Notes under the pieces: model-generated
The model's input: only the letters and a program-made list of their open reading frames with translations
Told to the model about the DNA's origin: nothing
Databases searched by the model: none
Assembly (NCBI GenBank): GCA_023382595.1
Contig: JAHDWB010000001.1
Span: forward strand, 992,001-1,056,000
Length of the DNA: 64,000 nt
Reading direction: 5' to 3'
Source: Anaerolineales bacterium
Lineage (GTDB): Bacteria > Chloroflexota > Anaerolineae > Anaerolineales > Villigracilaceae
Program-made: the position numbers and the translations under genes
Shown here: piece after piece, positions 1-7,852 of the stretch
How the letters are laid out: every line of letters begins with the position of its first letter
How positions within the stretch are numbered: position 1 is the first letter of the stretch

Positions 1-2
1 CT

Positions 3-749
3 GGGAATTACCAGGTGTTTATCCCGATGGTTCAACCTGTCGAATTTTCCAAAAGGGAATTACCCCTTGATCCGTATCTTCTTGGGGTTTTACTCGGTGA
101 TGGAAGTTTGACGAAAAGCACCATATTCTTTACAAGTTGTGACCAGGAAATTCTTGATGAAGTTGTTCGCTTGCTGCCAGAAGGTGTTACTTTGAAACCC
201 CATGGAAGATGTAATTGGTTCTGCTCCTCTGATGGGCGGACCAAACCCGATGGTTTACAACATGCCTTAATTACTCTTGGGCTTAAAGGACATCTGGCAG
301 CCGAAAAATTCATTCCGGATTGTTATCTGTATTCCGGTGTTCAGGATCGATTGGCTCTACTTCAGGGATTATGTGACACAGACGGCTCGGTTTCTAATAA
401 TGGAGCTGTGGAATACGTAACGATTTCCAATGAATTGGCACTAAACATCAAGGAATTAGTTCAATCACTTGGTGGAACAGTGACATTAAGCAGAAGAATC
501 CCCATATATATGTACAAAGGAGAAAAGAGACAGGGAAGGCTCGCATATCGCCTCTACATTAAGCTCCCTTCTAGTATCATGCCGTTTCGGCTATCGCGGA
601 AAGCAAATATCTATCGCCCGGCAGGAAAATATGAACCACATCGTTCCATTGTGAATATAGAACACGTTGGACAGGACTATGCCCAGTGCATCATGCTGGA
701 TAGCGAAAACCAGCTTTATGTGACGGATGAGTATATCGTTACCCATAAT
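3..749 (+). other. LAGLIDADG intein, N-terminal splice block missing
   Basis: Two LAGLIDADG homing-endonuclease motifs are visible: LLGVLLGDGSL near the start and LLQGLCDTDGSV about 90 residues later. The C-terminal splice block reads QLYVTDEYIVTHN, with the conserved His-Asn at the end, followed by Thr as the +1 nucleophile. The junction falls between bases 749 and 750. The N-terminal cysteine/serine block lies outside the window. Both DOD motifs keep their acidic residue, so the endonuclease may still be active. This is inferred from motifs only. Confidence 0.88.
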
Positions 750-2768
750 ACAACCATAGGTTCTGGAGTGGTGGAACTACTGGATGCCTACCCAGCCATC
801 GTACTCTGCCCGCCACACCTAGTTCCGAAGTGGATTCGGGAAATCGAAGAAACCATTCCTGGTGCAAAGGCAATGGAGATCACTCGCATCGGTCGTAATG
901 CGGACGATCCCGGTGATGTAAATGATGTGCGCAGGTTCCTGAAACTATATAAATCGGGAGAGCTTGGCAAAAAGCCTGTCGCTGTCATTGCCCATACCTC
1001 TGCAAAATATGGCGCTGGTTGGGAACACGCCGTGGTGCGAAAAATGTTGGTGGATGATGATGGGCGGGTATTTGAAGCTCTCTGCTGCCCGACCTGTGGT
1101 TCACCGATACAGATCGAACTACCGGGCGGGTTCGTCAAGATGGCAAACATACTTGATGACCTGGGCGATAAGCGCCGCTTCTGTGAAGTGGAAATCTCTG
1201 GCTATGAGTTGGATGAACAAAAACGTCTGAAACATGATGAACGTGGAAATCCAATATGGGGCAAGCGAAAATGTGGAACACCGCTCTTCCAATTCACTGG
1301 TCGCCGCTGGGCGATTGCTGATTACATCGCCAAACATGCCAAGGGTGACTTCAAGTTATTGGTCGCAGATGAGTTGCAAAAGTTCCAAGCTAAAGCAACG
1401 GATTCGGGGGTAGCTTTCCAACAGCTTGTAAAGGCAACAAAATACACCCTGACACTGACTGGTACATTCTTTGGCGGAAAGAGCACCTCCATCTTCTGGC
1501 TGCTCCATCGCTTGAATGCCGGCGTTCGCAAGGACTTTGCCTTCAATGATGAGAAACGCTGGGCACGGTTATATGGTGTGTTGGAGATGACCCGCAAAAG
1601 TAAACGTACTGAGGAGGATGGTGACGAAGATGGGTACACCGGCAATCGACGGTATCAGAATCAAGCGAAGGAGCAACCTGGCATTTCGCCTGCCATCGTG
1701 AACCGTCTTCTGGACACAACAGTGTTCTTGTCCTTGAAGGATTTGGGACTGGCATTGCCTCATTATGCCGAGGAAGTAGTAACACTGGAAATGACCGATG
1801 AGCAAAGCAGCCAATACCGTGTAATGGCTAAGAAGTTGTATGACCTTGCCATCAAGAACCGGCGCTATCTCTCAACCTGGCTGCAATGGACTCTGGCGCG
1901 TCCAAATTCCGCGTTCCGGGATGAAGTGGTGGAGGTGGATGAAGTCAATCAGAAAGGAGAAGTAATCCGACGAAAGGAACTGATGGAGTTACCGGCAGTG
2001 GTTGATCGTGAAACCATGCCCAAGGAGTCCTGGCTGGTTGATTTCTGTCGTGCTGAACGCCAGCAAGGACGTAAGGTGTTGATCTACCTGCGACAAACAG
2101 GAACCCGCGATATTCAGGACCGCATCTTGAAAGTGCTGCGAAATAGCGGAGTACGGGCGGAAGTCCTGACCAGTGGAGTCAATCCACGTAAACGCGAAGA
2201 GTGGATTGCCAAGCGCGTGGTTGGTCTGGATGCTCTGGTCGTCAACCCGCGTCTAGTGGAGACTGGTCTTGACCTGGTCGCCTTCTCTTCTGTGGTCTTC
2301 GCGGAAATCGAATATAGTCTCTATACCTTGTGGCAGGCAGTCCGCAGAGTGTGGCGATTGGGTCAGACCAAACCGGTGAAGGCGATCTTCTCGGTCTACA
2401 GCGAAGCGATGGAGGCAAGGGCGCTGGCTCTGATGGGTCAGAAAATGAAGGCAGCTCAACTCCTGTACGGGGATGATGTAGGCGGAGCAATAGTCCTCGA
2501 AGATGACGGTGACATCCTTATGAAGTTGGCGCGTGAAGCACTGGAGTCGGCGGATCTGCCTGATCTACAAAAGCTCTTTGCTGATGAAGTGGCTGTCTCG
2601 AATTCACCTATGGGTTGTCCGACAGTTCCAAGTGTGCTGTTACCTGTTCCTATAGTGCCCAAGACGGTTTCCTGGTCCGACTGGATGACACAACGAGGTG
2701 TGGTGGGGAGGTCGGCAAGCCGTTCCCGTTCCAAAGAGGTAACGCAAAATCAGGTATCCCTTTTCTAA
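3..2768 (+). CDS. Intein-containing SNF2/DEAD-like helicase ATPase (5' partial)
   Basis: The reading frame is open from the left edge, so the true start lies outside the window. The first ~249 codons are intein (separate entry). The extein resumes at codon 750 with two Thr residues, which fit the end of a Walker A GKT/T motif. Helicase features follow: LCPPHLVPKW (motif Ia-like), VADELQKF (motif II, DELQ variant), TLTGTFFGG (motif III), then a C-terminal RecA lobe with NPRLVETGLDL (motif V) and RRVWRLGQTKP (motif VI). Four Cys in two CxxC-like pairs (CCPTCG, then KRKCG) suggest an inserted zinc site. The protein is probably a DNA translocase or helicase from a mobile element, since SNF2-like proteins of this type are common on phages and integrative elements. 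The specific substrate is unknown. The zinc-ribbon gene that follows is probably co-transcribed. Confidence 0.8.
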   Translation, partial: GNYQVFIPMVQPVEFSKRELPLDPYLLGVLLGDGSLTKSTIFFTSCDQEILDEVVRLLPEGVTLKPHGRCNWFCSSDGRTKPDGLQHALITLGLKGHLAAEKFIPDCYLYSGVQDRLALLQGLCDTDGSVSNNGAVEYVTISNELALNIKELVQSLGGTVTLSRRIPIYMYKGEKRQGRLAYRLYIKLPSSIMPFRLSRKANIYRPAGKYEPHRSIVNIEHVGQDYAQCIMLDSENQLYVTDEYIVTHNTTIGSGVVELLDAYPAIVLCPPHLVPKWIREIEETIPGAKAMEITRIGRNADDPGDVNDVRRFLKLYKSGELGKKPVAVIAHTSAKYGAGWEHAVVRKMLVDDDGRVFEALCCPTCGSPIQIELPGGFVKMANILDDLGDKRRFCEVEISGYELDEQKRLKHDERGNPIWGKRKCGTPLFQFTGRRWAIADYIAKHAKGDFKLLVADELQKFQAKATDSGVAFQQLVKATKYTLTLTGTFFGGKSTSIFWLLHRLNAGVRKDFAFNDEKRWARLYGVLEMTRKSKRTEEDGDEDGYTGNRRYQNQAKEQPGISPAIVNRLLDTTVFLSLKDLGLALPHYAEEVVTLEMTDEQSSQYRVMAKKLYDLAIKNRRYLSTWLQWTLARPNSAFRDEVVEVDEVNQKGEVIRRKELMELPAVVDRETMPKESWLVDFCRAERQQGRKVLIYLRQTGTRDIQDRILKVLRNSGVRAEVLTSGVNPRKREEWIAKRVVGLDALVVNPRLVETGLDLVAFSSVVFAEIEYSLYTLWQAVRRVWRLGQTKPVKAIFSVYSEAMEARALALMGQKMKAAQLLYGDDVGGAIVLEDDGDILMKLAREALESADLPDLQKLFADEVAVSNSPMGCPTVPSVLLPVPIVPKTVSWSDWMTQRGVVGRSASRSRSKEVTQNQVSLF

Positions 2769-2868
2769 GTCTTGCACACCAAAGTCGCAATAAGATATGA
2801 AAAATGCAAGGAAACGACAGCAGTCCGGGTGGGTAGCCCTGACTGCTGTATCCTGTAATGGAGGTATG

Positions 2869-3297
2869 ATGGAAAAACAAGCAAGATGTAAAAAATGCGG
2901 TCGGCGATTGAAATCTCTCCTGAGCATTGCAATCGGCATGGGTCCCAAGTGTGCAGGGATTAAACCCACCTCCGGGAGAAGTGTTCGTGTCCAGAGCAAA
3001 CCAAGTTCTCGCGTGGCTTATTCTGATAAGACGCTGGTCCAGGTGCAAGCACCACTTTTCACGGGTGAATTGCCAAAGAAGCGAATGAGCAAGAGAGAGT
3101 TGTTTCGCAGACGCAGGGAGGAACGCCGGCGCTTGTTCGAGACCAGATTGCCATTTCAATGTGGGTTGGTGCTGCCGGCGAGAAAACCGCTGGTGTACAC
3201 GCCAATGGAAGATGGGTCTTGGCGGGAAGACTATAGCGGAAGGGTGATCTCACATGAACGGTTGCAACGATATCTCGTAAGGTATGGATTTATATAA
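2869..3297 (+). CDS. Small zinc-ribbon protein (DUF6011-like)
   Basis: The N-terminus has CKKCGRRL followed by GMGPKCAG, a C-x2-C ... C pattern typical of short DUF6011-like zinc ribbons carried by phages and plasmids. The rest is basic (MSKRELFRRRREERRR) and may bind nucleic acid. The frame is open from 2797, but the ATG at 2869 is preferred because GGAGG lies just upstream at 2860-2864; ATG 2866 is too close to it. It follows the intein-bearing helicase by 100 bp and precedes a terminator, so the two probably share a transcript. Function is unknown. Confidence 0.6.
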   Translation: MEKQARCKKCGRRLKSLLSIAIGMGPKCAGIKPTSGRSVRVQSKPSSRVAYSDKTLVQVQAPLFTGELPKKRMSKRELFRRRREERRRLFETRLPFQCGLVLPARKPLVYTPMEDGSWREDYSGRVISHERLQRYLVRYGFI

Positions 3298-3332
3298 ACA
3301 GTGTCCTGCTCCAAGAGCAACCGGATTAATGC

Positions 3333-3360
3333 AAAACAAGCGAGAAACCTCGTTTGTTTT
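3333..3360 (+). terminator. Rho-independent terminator after the helicase operon
   Basis: The arms AAAACAAGCGAG (3333-3344) and CTCGTTTGTTTT (3349-3360) pair over 12 bp with one G-U pair, around an AAAC loop, and are followed by GTTTT. It lies 35 bp past the zinc-ribbon stop codon. Confidence 0.7.
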
Positions 3361-3404
3361 GTTTTAACCATATACCTTCACTATCTTCACAGAGAATTAG
3401 AACG

Positions 3405-3426
3405 GGGGGATGTGTCAACATCCCCC
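3405..3426 (-). terminator. Hairpin downstream of the lone toxin
   Basis: A perfect 9-bp stem, GGGGGATGT / ACATCCCCC, with a 4-nt loop sits 10 bp past the toxin stop on the minus strand. The T-tract is weak, so termination is likely but not certain. Confidence 0.5.
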
Positions 3427-3435
3427 GGAAATTGC

Positions 3436-3780
3436 CTACTCGTTTGCCCGACGCAGTGCGAGGTCGATTTCGCGACGCGGGGTTTGGTTTGTCTGCTTTC
3501 TGAACGCGTGGGTGAACAGGAATACCCCATTTCGCGCTACGAACAAGTAGCGCATGAATTTGACGCTTTTCGCGTCAACCTTGAGCTCCCACAAGTCACC
3601 TTGTAAGTGACGGAGCTGTTTGAACTCACGGGTTAATCCTACCTCCTTGAGTACATTGATGGTCTCAACGGACATTGCCCAAGCATCAGCTGGGAGTGCA
3701 TCGAGGTAGCGTTGGACCGGTTTGAGCAGTTGGACTTGGCGCCCGCTGGGCACCTGGACGGGGGATGAGAGACGACTCAC
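3436..3780 (-). CDS. Phage gp49-like / RelE-HigB family toxin, unpaired
   Basis: This 114-aa protein carries the family signature: a GDLWELKVD strand, then RYLFVARNGVFLFTHAFRKQTNQTP and a C-terminal basic helix. Members are ribosome-dependent mRNA interferases of the HigB/RelE superfamily. The start is GTG, preceded by AAAGGAGG at good spacing. No antitoxin gene adjoins it: the next 380 bp upstream hold no convincing frame, and the nearest XRE antitoxin (4163-4456) pairs better with the second toxin at 4594-4920. It may be an orphan, may share that antitoxin, or may be degrading. The FRK...TP motif is intact. Confidence 0.75.
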   Translation of the reverse strand: MSRLSSPVQVPSGRQVQLLKPVQRYLDALPADAWAMSVETINVLKEVGLTREFKQLRHLQGDLWELKVDAKSVKFMRYLFVARNGVFLFTHAFRKQTNQTPRREIDLALRRANE

Positions 3781-4162
3781 TGGGACCTCCTTTTATTGGG
3801 TGGACATGACAACACAAATCTTTTCGAAAGCGCAGGTACATAACGCTTGATCTAATAGGCTTGCGGCCAGCCTCCCATTAAGAACTTTGCTTCAAGGGCA
3901 ACCTCCTTTCTTTGATTAGATCTCAAAAATTCAGTGAATACCCAAAGTGCAAAATCGTTATAAATAGAGGGGAGCTACAGTCTCTCTGTATCAGATATTT
4001 GGATGTGAAGGTACAAAGTTTCCGCTTTATTGTGCCAAAAACAGGCAGACGGAATAAGTGCTATTTTTCCTGTACTACCTGTTTTTTGTCACAACCAAAC
4101 CAAAAAAGTTATGTTTCAATAACAGATCTGATTTGGCGTTCTGAATATTTAGTTGTCAAAAA
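3781..4162. other. Intergenic stretch between toxin loci, no gene seen
   Basis: No convincing gene was found. On the minus strand a strong AAAGGAGG (about 3902-3909) precedes a TTG at 3895 that opens only a five-codon frame ending TAA at 3878. This is the kind of relic expected if a gene, perhaps the missing antitoxin, was lost here. An AGGCT/AGCCT stem follows. Confidence 0.35.
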
Positions 4163-4456
4163 CTATGCTTTTGGGTTGGGGACTATCCTGATTTCTATAC
4201 GAGCATTTAATACTTCTGCTATTTTCTGTAGGAAGCTTAGTGATGGTAGGGCGGTCATACTTTCCAGGCGGGAGATGCTGGATTGCTGCGTGCCGACGAG
4301 TTTTGCCAATTGAGCCTGCGTGATGCCTTGCTCCACCCGCAATTTGATGACCTGGCGCGCGAGCATACTGGGCAATTCGAGCCTTTCGTATTCTTTCGCG
4401 AACTCCTGATCTTTCTGGAGTTTATCCTTTACATAGTCATCGAAGCTGGTGAACAT
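4163..4456 (-). CDS. XRE-family antitoxin (HigA-like)
   Basis: A 97-aa protein with a C-terminal helix-turn-helix: RVEQGITQAQLAKLVGTQQSSISRLE, then PSLSFLQKIAEVLNARIEIRIVP, a typical cro/XRE DNA-binding and dimer region of HigA-type antitoxins. It should neutralise the toxin encoded upstream at 4594-4920 and repress the locus. The toxin-first order is characteristic of higBA. A TTTTGGAG ribosome site lies about 10 nt before the ATG. A 137-bp gap containing a GC hairpin separates it from the toxin, so it may also have its own promoter. Confidence 0.8.
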   Translation of the reverse strand: MFTSFDDYVKDKLQKDQEFAKEYERLELPSMLARQVIKLRVEQGITQAQLAKLVGTQQSSISRLESMTALPSLSFLQKIAEVLNARIEIRIVPNPKA

Positions 4457-4473
4457 GATATTTAATCTCCAAA

Positions 4474-4498
4474 ATGTTTTATATGAATTATGTTTTAT
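4474..4498. repeat. Direct repeat ATGTTTTAT x2 upstream of antitoxin
   Basis: ATGTTTTAT occurs at 4474-4482 and 4490-4498, a 16-bp period, in an AT-rich stretch directly before the antitoxin ribosome site. It may be part of an internal antitoxin promoter or a binding site. Confidence 0.35.
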
Positions 4499-4544
4499 TA
4501 TGATCTTTTATGTAATTAAGTAATTCTATTTTCAAGAGGGAGGA

Positions 4545-4564
4545 GGGCGGGGTACTACCCGCCC
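4545..4564. terminator. GC-rich hairpin between toxin and antitoxin
   Basis: GGGCGGG (4545-4551) and CCCGCCC (4558-4564) form a perfect 7-bp stem with a 6-nt loop. On the plus strand it is followed by CCTTTTTC, like an intrinsic terminator. On the minus strand, where the genes lie, it has no T-tract and may act as an attenuating or stabilising structure between the two cistrons. Confidence 0.45.
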
Positions 4565-4593
4565 CCTTTTTCTTGGAATATTCGATTGTTAAG

Positions 4594-4920
4594 TTAGTGT
4601 TTTGTTCGTTTCAGCGCCTGTTTTTTGTGCTTTTTCGGTATGTGGTCGCTGGTTTTTCTAAAGCCGTAGTTTATATGTATGTTTCTGTTCTCATCGATGT
4701 AGTAGAACAGACGGAATGTTTTTCTGTTGCATCTTGCTCGGAGTTCCCAGGTTTTGTCTTTTATATGGCGGACGTGTGGGTATGAAAGTTGGGTTCCGAA
4801 CATTTCGAGGAGTTCAATTTGTCTGGTTACTGAGGCTCGTTCCTTTGGGGATAACTGGTCCAGGAACTCTTGGGTGGAAGCGGATATTATTGCCTTGAAA
4901 CTTGACGATATGGGTTCCAT
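4594..4920 (-). CDS. RelE/HigB-type toxin
   Basis: A 108-aa protein of the gp49/HigB group: PHVRHIKDKTWELRARC, FRLFYYIDENRNIHINYGFRKTSD, and a lysine-rich tail (PKKHKKQALKRTKH). It is predicted to cleave mRNA at the ribosome. It is transcribed first, with the XRE antitoxin 137 bp downstream. GGAGG lies 4 nt before the ATG. A well-spaced second SD upstream starts a 21-codon leader frame that overlaps this start (separate entry). Confidence 0.8.
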   Translation of the reverse strand: MEPISSSFKAIISASTQEFLDQLSPKERASVTRQIELLEMFGTQLSYPHVRHIKDKTWELRARCNRKTFRLFYYIDENRNIHINYGFRKTSDHIPKKHKKQALKRTKH

Positions 4921-4952
4921 TGACCCTCCACGTAGAAGAATAGATTGTCCAT
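4887..4952 (-). CDS. Possible 21-aa leader peptide overlapping toxin start
   Basis: AAAGGAG sits 9 nt before an ATG at 4952 that opens a 21-codon frame (MDNLFFYVEGQWNPYRQVSRQ, split here as two halves: MDNLFFYVEG and QWNPYRQVSRQ). It ends inside the toxin gene in another frame. Its translation would pass over the toxin start at 4920 and could tune toxin synthesis. There is no homology support, so this is speculative. Confidence 0.25.
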   Translation of the reverse strand: MDNLFFYVEGQWNPYRQVSRQ

Positions 4953-5016
4953 AAGACTTTTCTCCTTTCTGTAGTATAGGATTGTTGGTAAGGTACTTTT
5001 TCCAACTGGCGCGATA

Positions 5017-5036
5017 ATATCACAATTTTGTGATAT
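5017..5036. promoter_or_regulatory. Palindromic operator upstream of the toxin-antitoxin pair
   Basis: A perfect inverted repeat, ATATCACAA-TT-TTGTGATAT, lies about 100 bp upstream of the toxin start. This is the usual place for autoregulation by a HigA/XRE antitoxin. Confidence 0.6.
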
Positions 5037-5170
5037 TTGTCAAGGAGGAATCTTTATGAATAAATAGAGAAATCGCTCAGGGAAAATGGCTGAAATTGCA
5101 TCGGATGAGAGAAAATATTATGGGCAGAATACGCTTAAAATTCTTATCAAGTGATCAACTAGATGGTATG

Positions 5171-5215
5171 AAACAGATAGCCCCTGATTAGTTGATAATC
5201 AAGGGCTATCTGTTT
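5171..5215 (-). terminator. Long terminator hairpin of the BREX-like operon
   Basis: Arms 5171-5190 and 5196-5215 pair over 19 of 20 positions (AAACAGATAGCCC... / ...GGGCTATCTGTTT) around a 5-nt loop. It begins 38 bp past the cysteine desulfurase stop and carries T-rich ends in both directions, so it may also stop plus-strand transcripts. Confidence 0.75.
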
Positions 5216-5252
5216 TATGAAGCTACCAAAACCGTTTTTGAGTAATCGTGCG

Positions 5253-6419
5253 TTACTGTTTTTTTACTACATTGCTCCAAGCATGGACTACAGATTCAGT
5301 AATGGTGTGTATTTCATCTTCCCTGTTATATCTTCCGAGACTAATTCGAATTGTGGATGAAGCGTCTTCTCTAGACAAACCCAAAGCTGTTAGAACATGT
5401 GAAGGCTCAATAGCTCCTGATGTACAAGCCGACCCAGTTCCAATCATGATATCTGGGGCATTGTAAATCAATGCATCTGCATCTACATCTTGAAACGTTA
5501 TACTCGTAGTGTTGGGTAATCTATCAGCAAGAACACCATTTATTTTAGATAAAGGAATTCTAGAAGTAATTTGAGATTCGATCTGGTTACGTATTTCTAG
5601 TACTCGAACAGCCTCGTCATTTAAAGTTGACTTTGTCAATTTACTAGCCTCACCGAGACCAACTATACTAGGAACATTTGTGGTACCAGAGCGTAAACCG
5701 CTTTCTTGCCCTCCACCATATCCAATTGGTTCCAATGGTATTGCACCTGTCCCCCCACGAATATAAAGCGCCCCAACTCCTTTCGGTCCATAAAACTTGT
5801 GGGCACTTAAAGAAAGCAAGTCTACTTCCCAATCATCAACGCTTACAGGGACTTTACCTACTGCTTGTGCTGCATCGGAGTGAAATAAAGCACCATGCTG
5901 ATGAGCAAGTTCAGCAAGTTCTTTGATTGGCTGTAAGGTGCCGATTTCATTATTTGCGCCCTGTATTGATACAAGTAACGTGTTGTCATCAATACTATTG
6001 CGTGCTTCTTCTAAAACAACCCTGCCATTTTTGTCGACTGGAAGAAAAACAACATCAAAGCCTTCTTCTTTTAGTTTTTTACAGGGCAAAAGAATAGCTT
6101 TATGTTCTATAACGCAAGTCACGATACGCTTACGTTGTGCATTTTGGCGGAAGCGTGCTAATCCTAGAATTGCCAAATTATTACTTTCTGTTGCCCCACT
6201 TGTAAACACAATTTCGTTTGATCTTGCGCCAATCAAATCTGCAATCTGCTCTCGCGCAACATCTATTGCCTTTGCCGATTTCCGACCTTGAATATGGAGT
6301 CCATTAGATGGGTTGCCGTAAGTTTCATAAAAATACGGCAACATTTTTTCAACGACGCGAGGGTCGCAAGGAGTAGTTGCATTGTAGTCAAGGTAAATCG
6401 GGGAGATTTTAGTCGTCAT
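5253..6419 (-). CDS. Cysteine desulfurase (IscS/DndA-like) in defence operon
   Basis: This 388-aa PLP enzyme takes sulfur from cysteine as a persulfide. Motifs: LDYNATTP at the N-terminus, SGATESNN, H-S-D-A-A-Q, SLSAHKFYGPKG with the PLP lysine (about K208), and GTGSACTSG with the catalytic cysteine (about C332). It is the last gene of the nine-gene operon and overlaps brxL by ATGA, so translation is coupled. In Dnd systems DndA or a host IscS supplies sulfur to DndC. Here it most likely supplies the PAPS-reductase-like enzyme at 15594-16421. A housekeeping IscS role is less likely, because no iscU/iscR lies nearby and the gene is locked into the defence operon. Confidence 0.9.
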   Translation of the reverse strand: MTTKISPIYLDYNATTPCDPRVVEKMLPYFYETYGNPSNGLHIQGRKSAKAIDVAREQIADLIGARSNEIVFTSGATESNNLAILGLARFRQNAQRKRIVTCVIEHKAILLPCKKLKEEGFDVVFLPVDKNGRVVLEEARNSIDDNTLLVSIQGANNEIGTLQPIKELAELAHQHGALFHSDAAQAVGKVPVSVDDWEVDLLSLSAHKFYGPKGVGALYIRGGTGAIPLEPIGYGGGQESGLRSGTTNVPSIVGLGEASKLTKSTLNDEAVRVLEIRNQIESQITSRIPLSKINGVLADRLPNTTSITFQDVDADALIYNAPDIMIGTGSACTSGAIEPSHVLTALGLSREDASSTIRISLGRYNREDEIHTITESVVHAWSNVVKKQ

Positions 6420-7852
6420 GGTGCTATTTCATATTGAATATCTTTTTCAAATTGACGATACTCTGCATCTAGCATGTATAGTTGATCCCAGATAAACTGT
6501 CTGAGTTGCTTGGCTGGGCGAACGCAGTAATGTTCAAAATCTTCATCGGACATTACGCCATGTGGGAAAAGCAATTTTGTCATCCCACTGGCAATAGCAT
6601 GAATAGCATCTTCATTTCTCTTGAACTTTTTCCCAGTTAATTGAATCCGCCTCGCGCACATTTGGTCAATTTCGAGATTGTCACGAAATGCCAAAAGCGC
6701 GTCACCGAAAAAGTCCGTTTTCAACCCAACACTTTTAGCAAAACTATCACCGCTCAGTTTGCGAATTTTCCAACCAGGGACAATACCTTTTATTCTGTCT
6801 AGGAATGCTGTTTCCTGTAAAAAAACTGGCAGTTCTGAAACCAAAGGTGATGCAACCGGCTGTTGGTGCGTATCGAGAGTTATATTTGCCAGCATGACCA
6901 ATCCGCAATCGCTTGACGATTCGTGAAGGCCGCCACGTGTTAAGCGTGCATTGGCAAGGAAACCTTTTAATCCACCTACAATTTCTTCGGGGCGTTCAAA
7001 CTTTAATGTCTGTACTTCATCCAGAACAACTACTTTGAAGCGAGCAAGAAGTCCCCATTGTCCAGAAGCATTGTTAATAAACAAGACTGCTGGCGAAACA
7101 TTTCCACCGCTTAACAGCCTTACACGAGGTGAAATGTTTTCATACAGGTAACTTTTGCCAGTTCCTTTAGGCGCAAGTTCAATTAAGTGCATGCTTTTCT
7201 GAACCAAAGGCAGTAGCCTGCAAAGCAAATATATTTGCTCGTCTTCTGTAAACACTAAAGGGTTGTATCCCATTGACGTTATTAAGAGGGACATCCACTC
7301 CTTTAGTGAAAATTCCTGTCTGGCCTTTTTGTACAAATCTAAATTAAAGACTGCTTGCATGGGTTTGAAACTAACAACTTCAACCCCTTCAGGGGTATTT
7401 ATTAATTCAGTTACTCCCCACATTCCATAAGATAGCAAATCTTGATATTTTTCTACAATACCATCAGCAATTAAGGCGTCAAATATTTGTAGTTGCATTA
7501 ATTTTGCAACGCGATCTTGGTTGTTCCGCTTTAATTCAACCTCTACCTGCATTGACGTCAAGACTTTTACGGTTTCGCCATTAAACAATCGATTCTTAAT
7601 TGAATTCGCATCTTCAGGTCCTGGTAAATACCGGTCTGTCCAGTCTTGGATTTTACTTATTTTTTCCTTTGTGAGTTCATCGCTTCCAGGAGACAGGGTA
7701 TCAATTACCCATTCAGCCACATATGCGGGAATACCACGTTTGTCTAACTTGGTTAACGGTAAACGGCGTTTGTCAATAGCAAGATCTCCGAAAATCTTTA
7801 CTGCTTTTGCGTTTAGATCTTGCACAGAGTCTATAATATGATCAGTTGTCAT
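6416..7852 (-). CDS. brxL: BrxL-like AAA+ ATPase lacking the Lon protease domain
   Basis: A 478-aa protein with the BrxL-type P-loop APKGTGKSYL (about 227-236) and Walker B VVVLDEVQ (about 274-281), preceded by the BrxL N-terminal region (LDKRGIPAYVAEWVIDTL). Classical type 1 BrxL is nearly 700 aa and ends in a Lon-like S16 domain. Here the protein stops after the AAA+ part and no S16 serine motif is visible. It overlaps pglZ upstream and the cysteine desulfurase downstream, each by ATGA. BrxL is reported to form DNA-binding ATPase rings needed for phage exclusion in some BREX types. The short form may be normal for type 4 BREX, a point I cannot check here. Confidence 0.82.
   Translation of the reverse strand: MTTDHIIDSVQDLNAKAVKIFGDLAIDKRRLPLTKLDKRGIPAYVAEWVIDTLSPGSDELTKEKISKIQDWTDRYLPGPEDANSIKNRLFNGETVKVLTSMQVEVELKRNNQDRVAKLMQLQIFDALIADGIVEKYQDLLSYGMWGVTELINTPEGVEVVSFKPMQAVFNLDLYKKARQEFSLKEWMSLLITSMGYNPLVFTEDEQIYLLCRLLPLVQKSMHLIELAPKGTGKSYLYENISPRVRLLSGGNVSPAVLFINNASGQWGLLARFKVVVLDEVQTLKFERPEEIVGGLKGFLANARLTRGGLHESSSDCGLVMLANITLDTHQQPVASPLVSELPVFLQETAFLDRIKGIVPGWKIRKLSGDSFAKSVGLKTDFFGDALLAFRDNLEIDQMCARRIQLTGKKFKRNEDAIHAIASGMTKLLFPHGVMSDEDFEHYCVRPAKQLRQFIWDQLYMLDAEYRQFEKDIQYEIAP

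Noticed and set aside
5253-6419. Housekeeping iscS of an Isc operon
   Set aside because: No iscU, iscA or iscR adjoins it, and the gene is translationally coupled to brxL.
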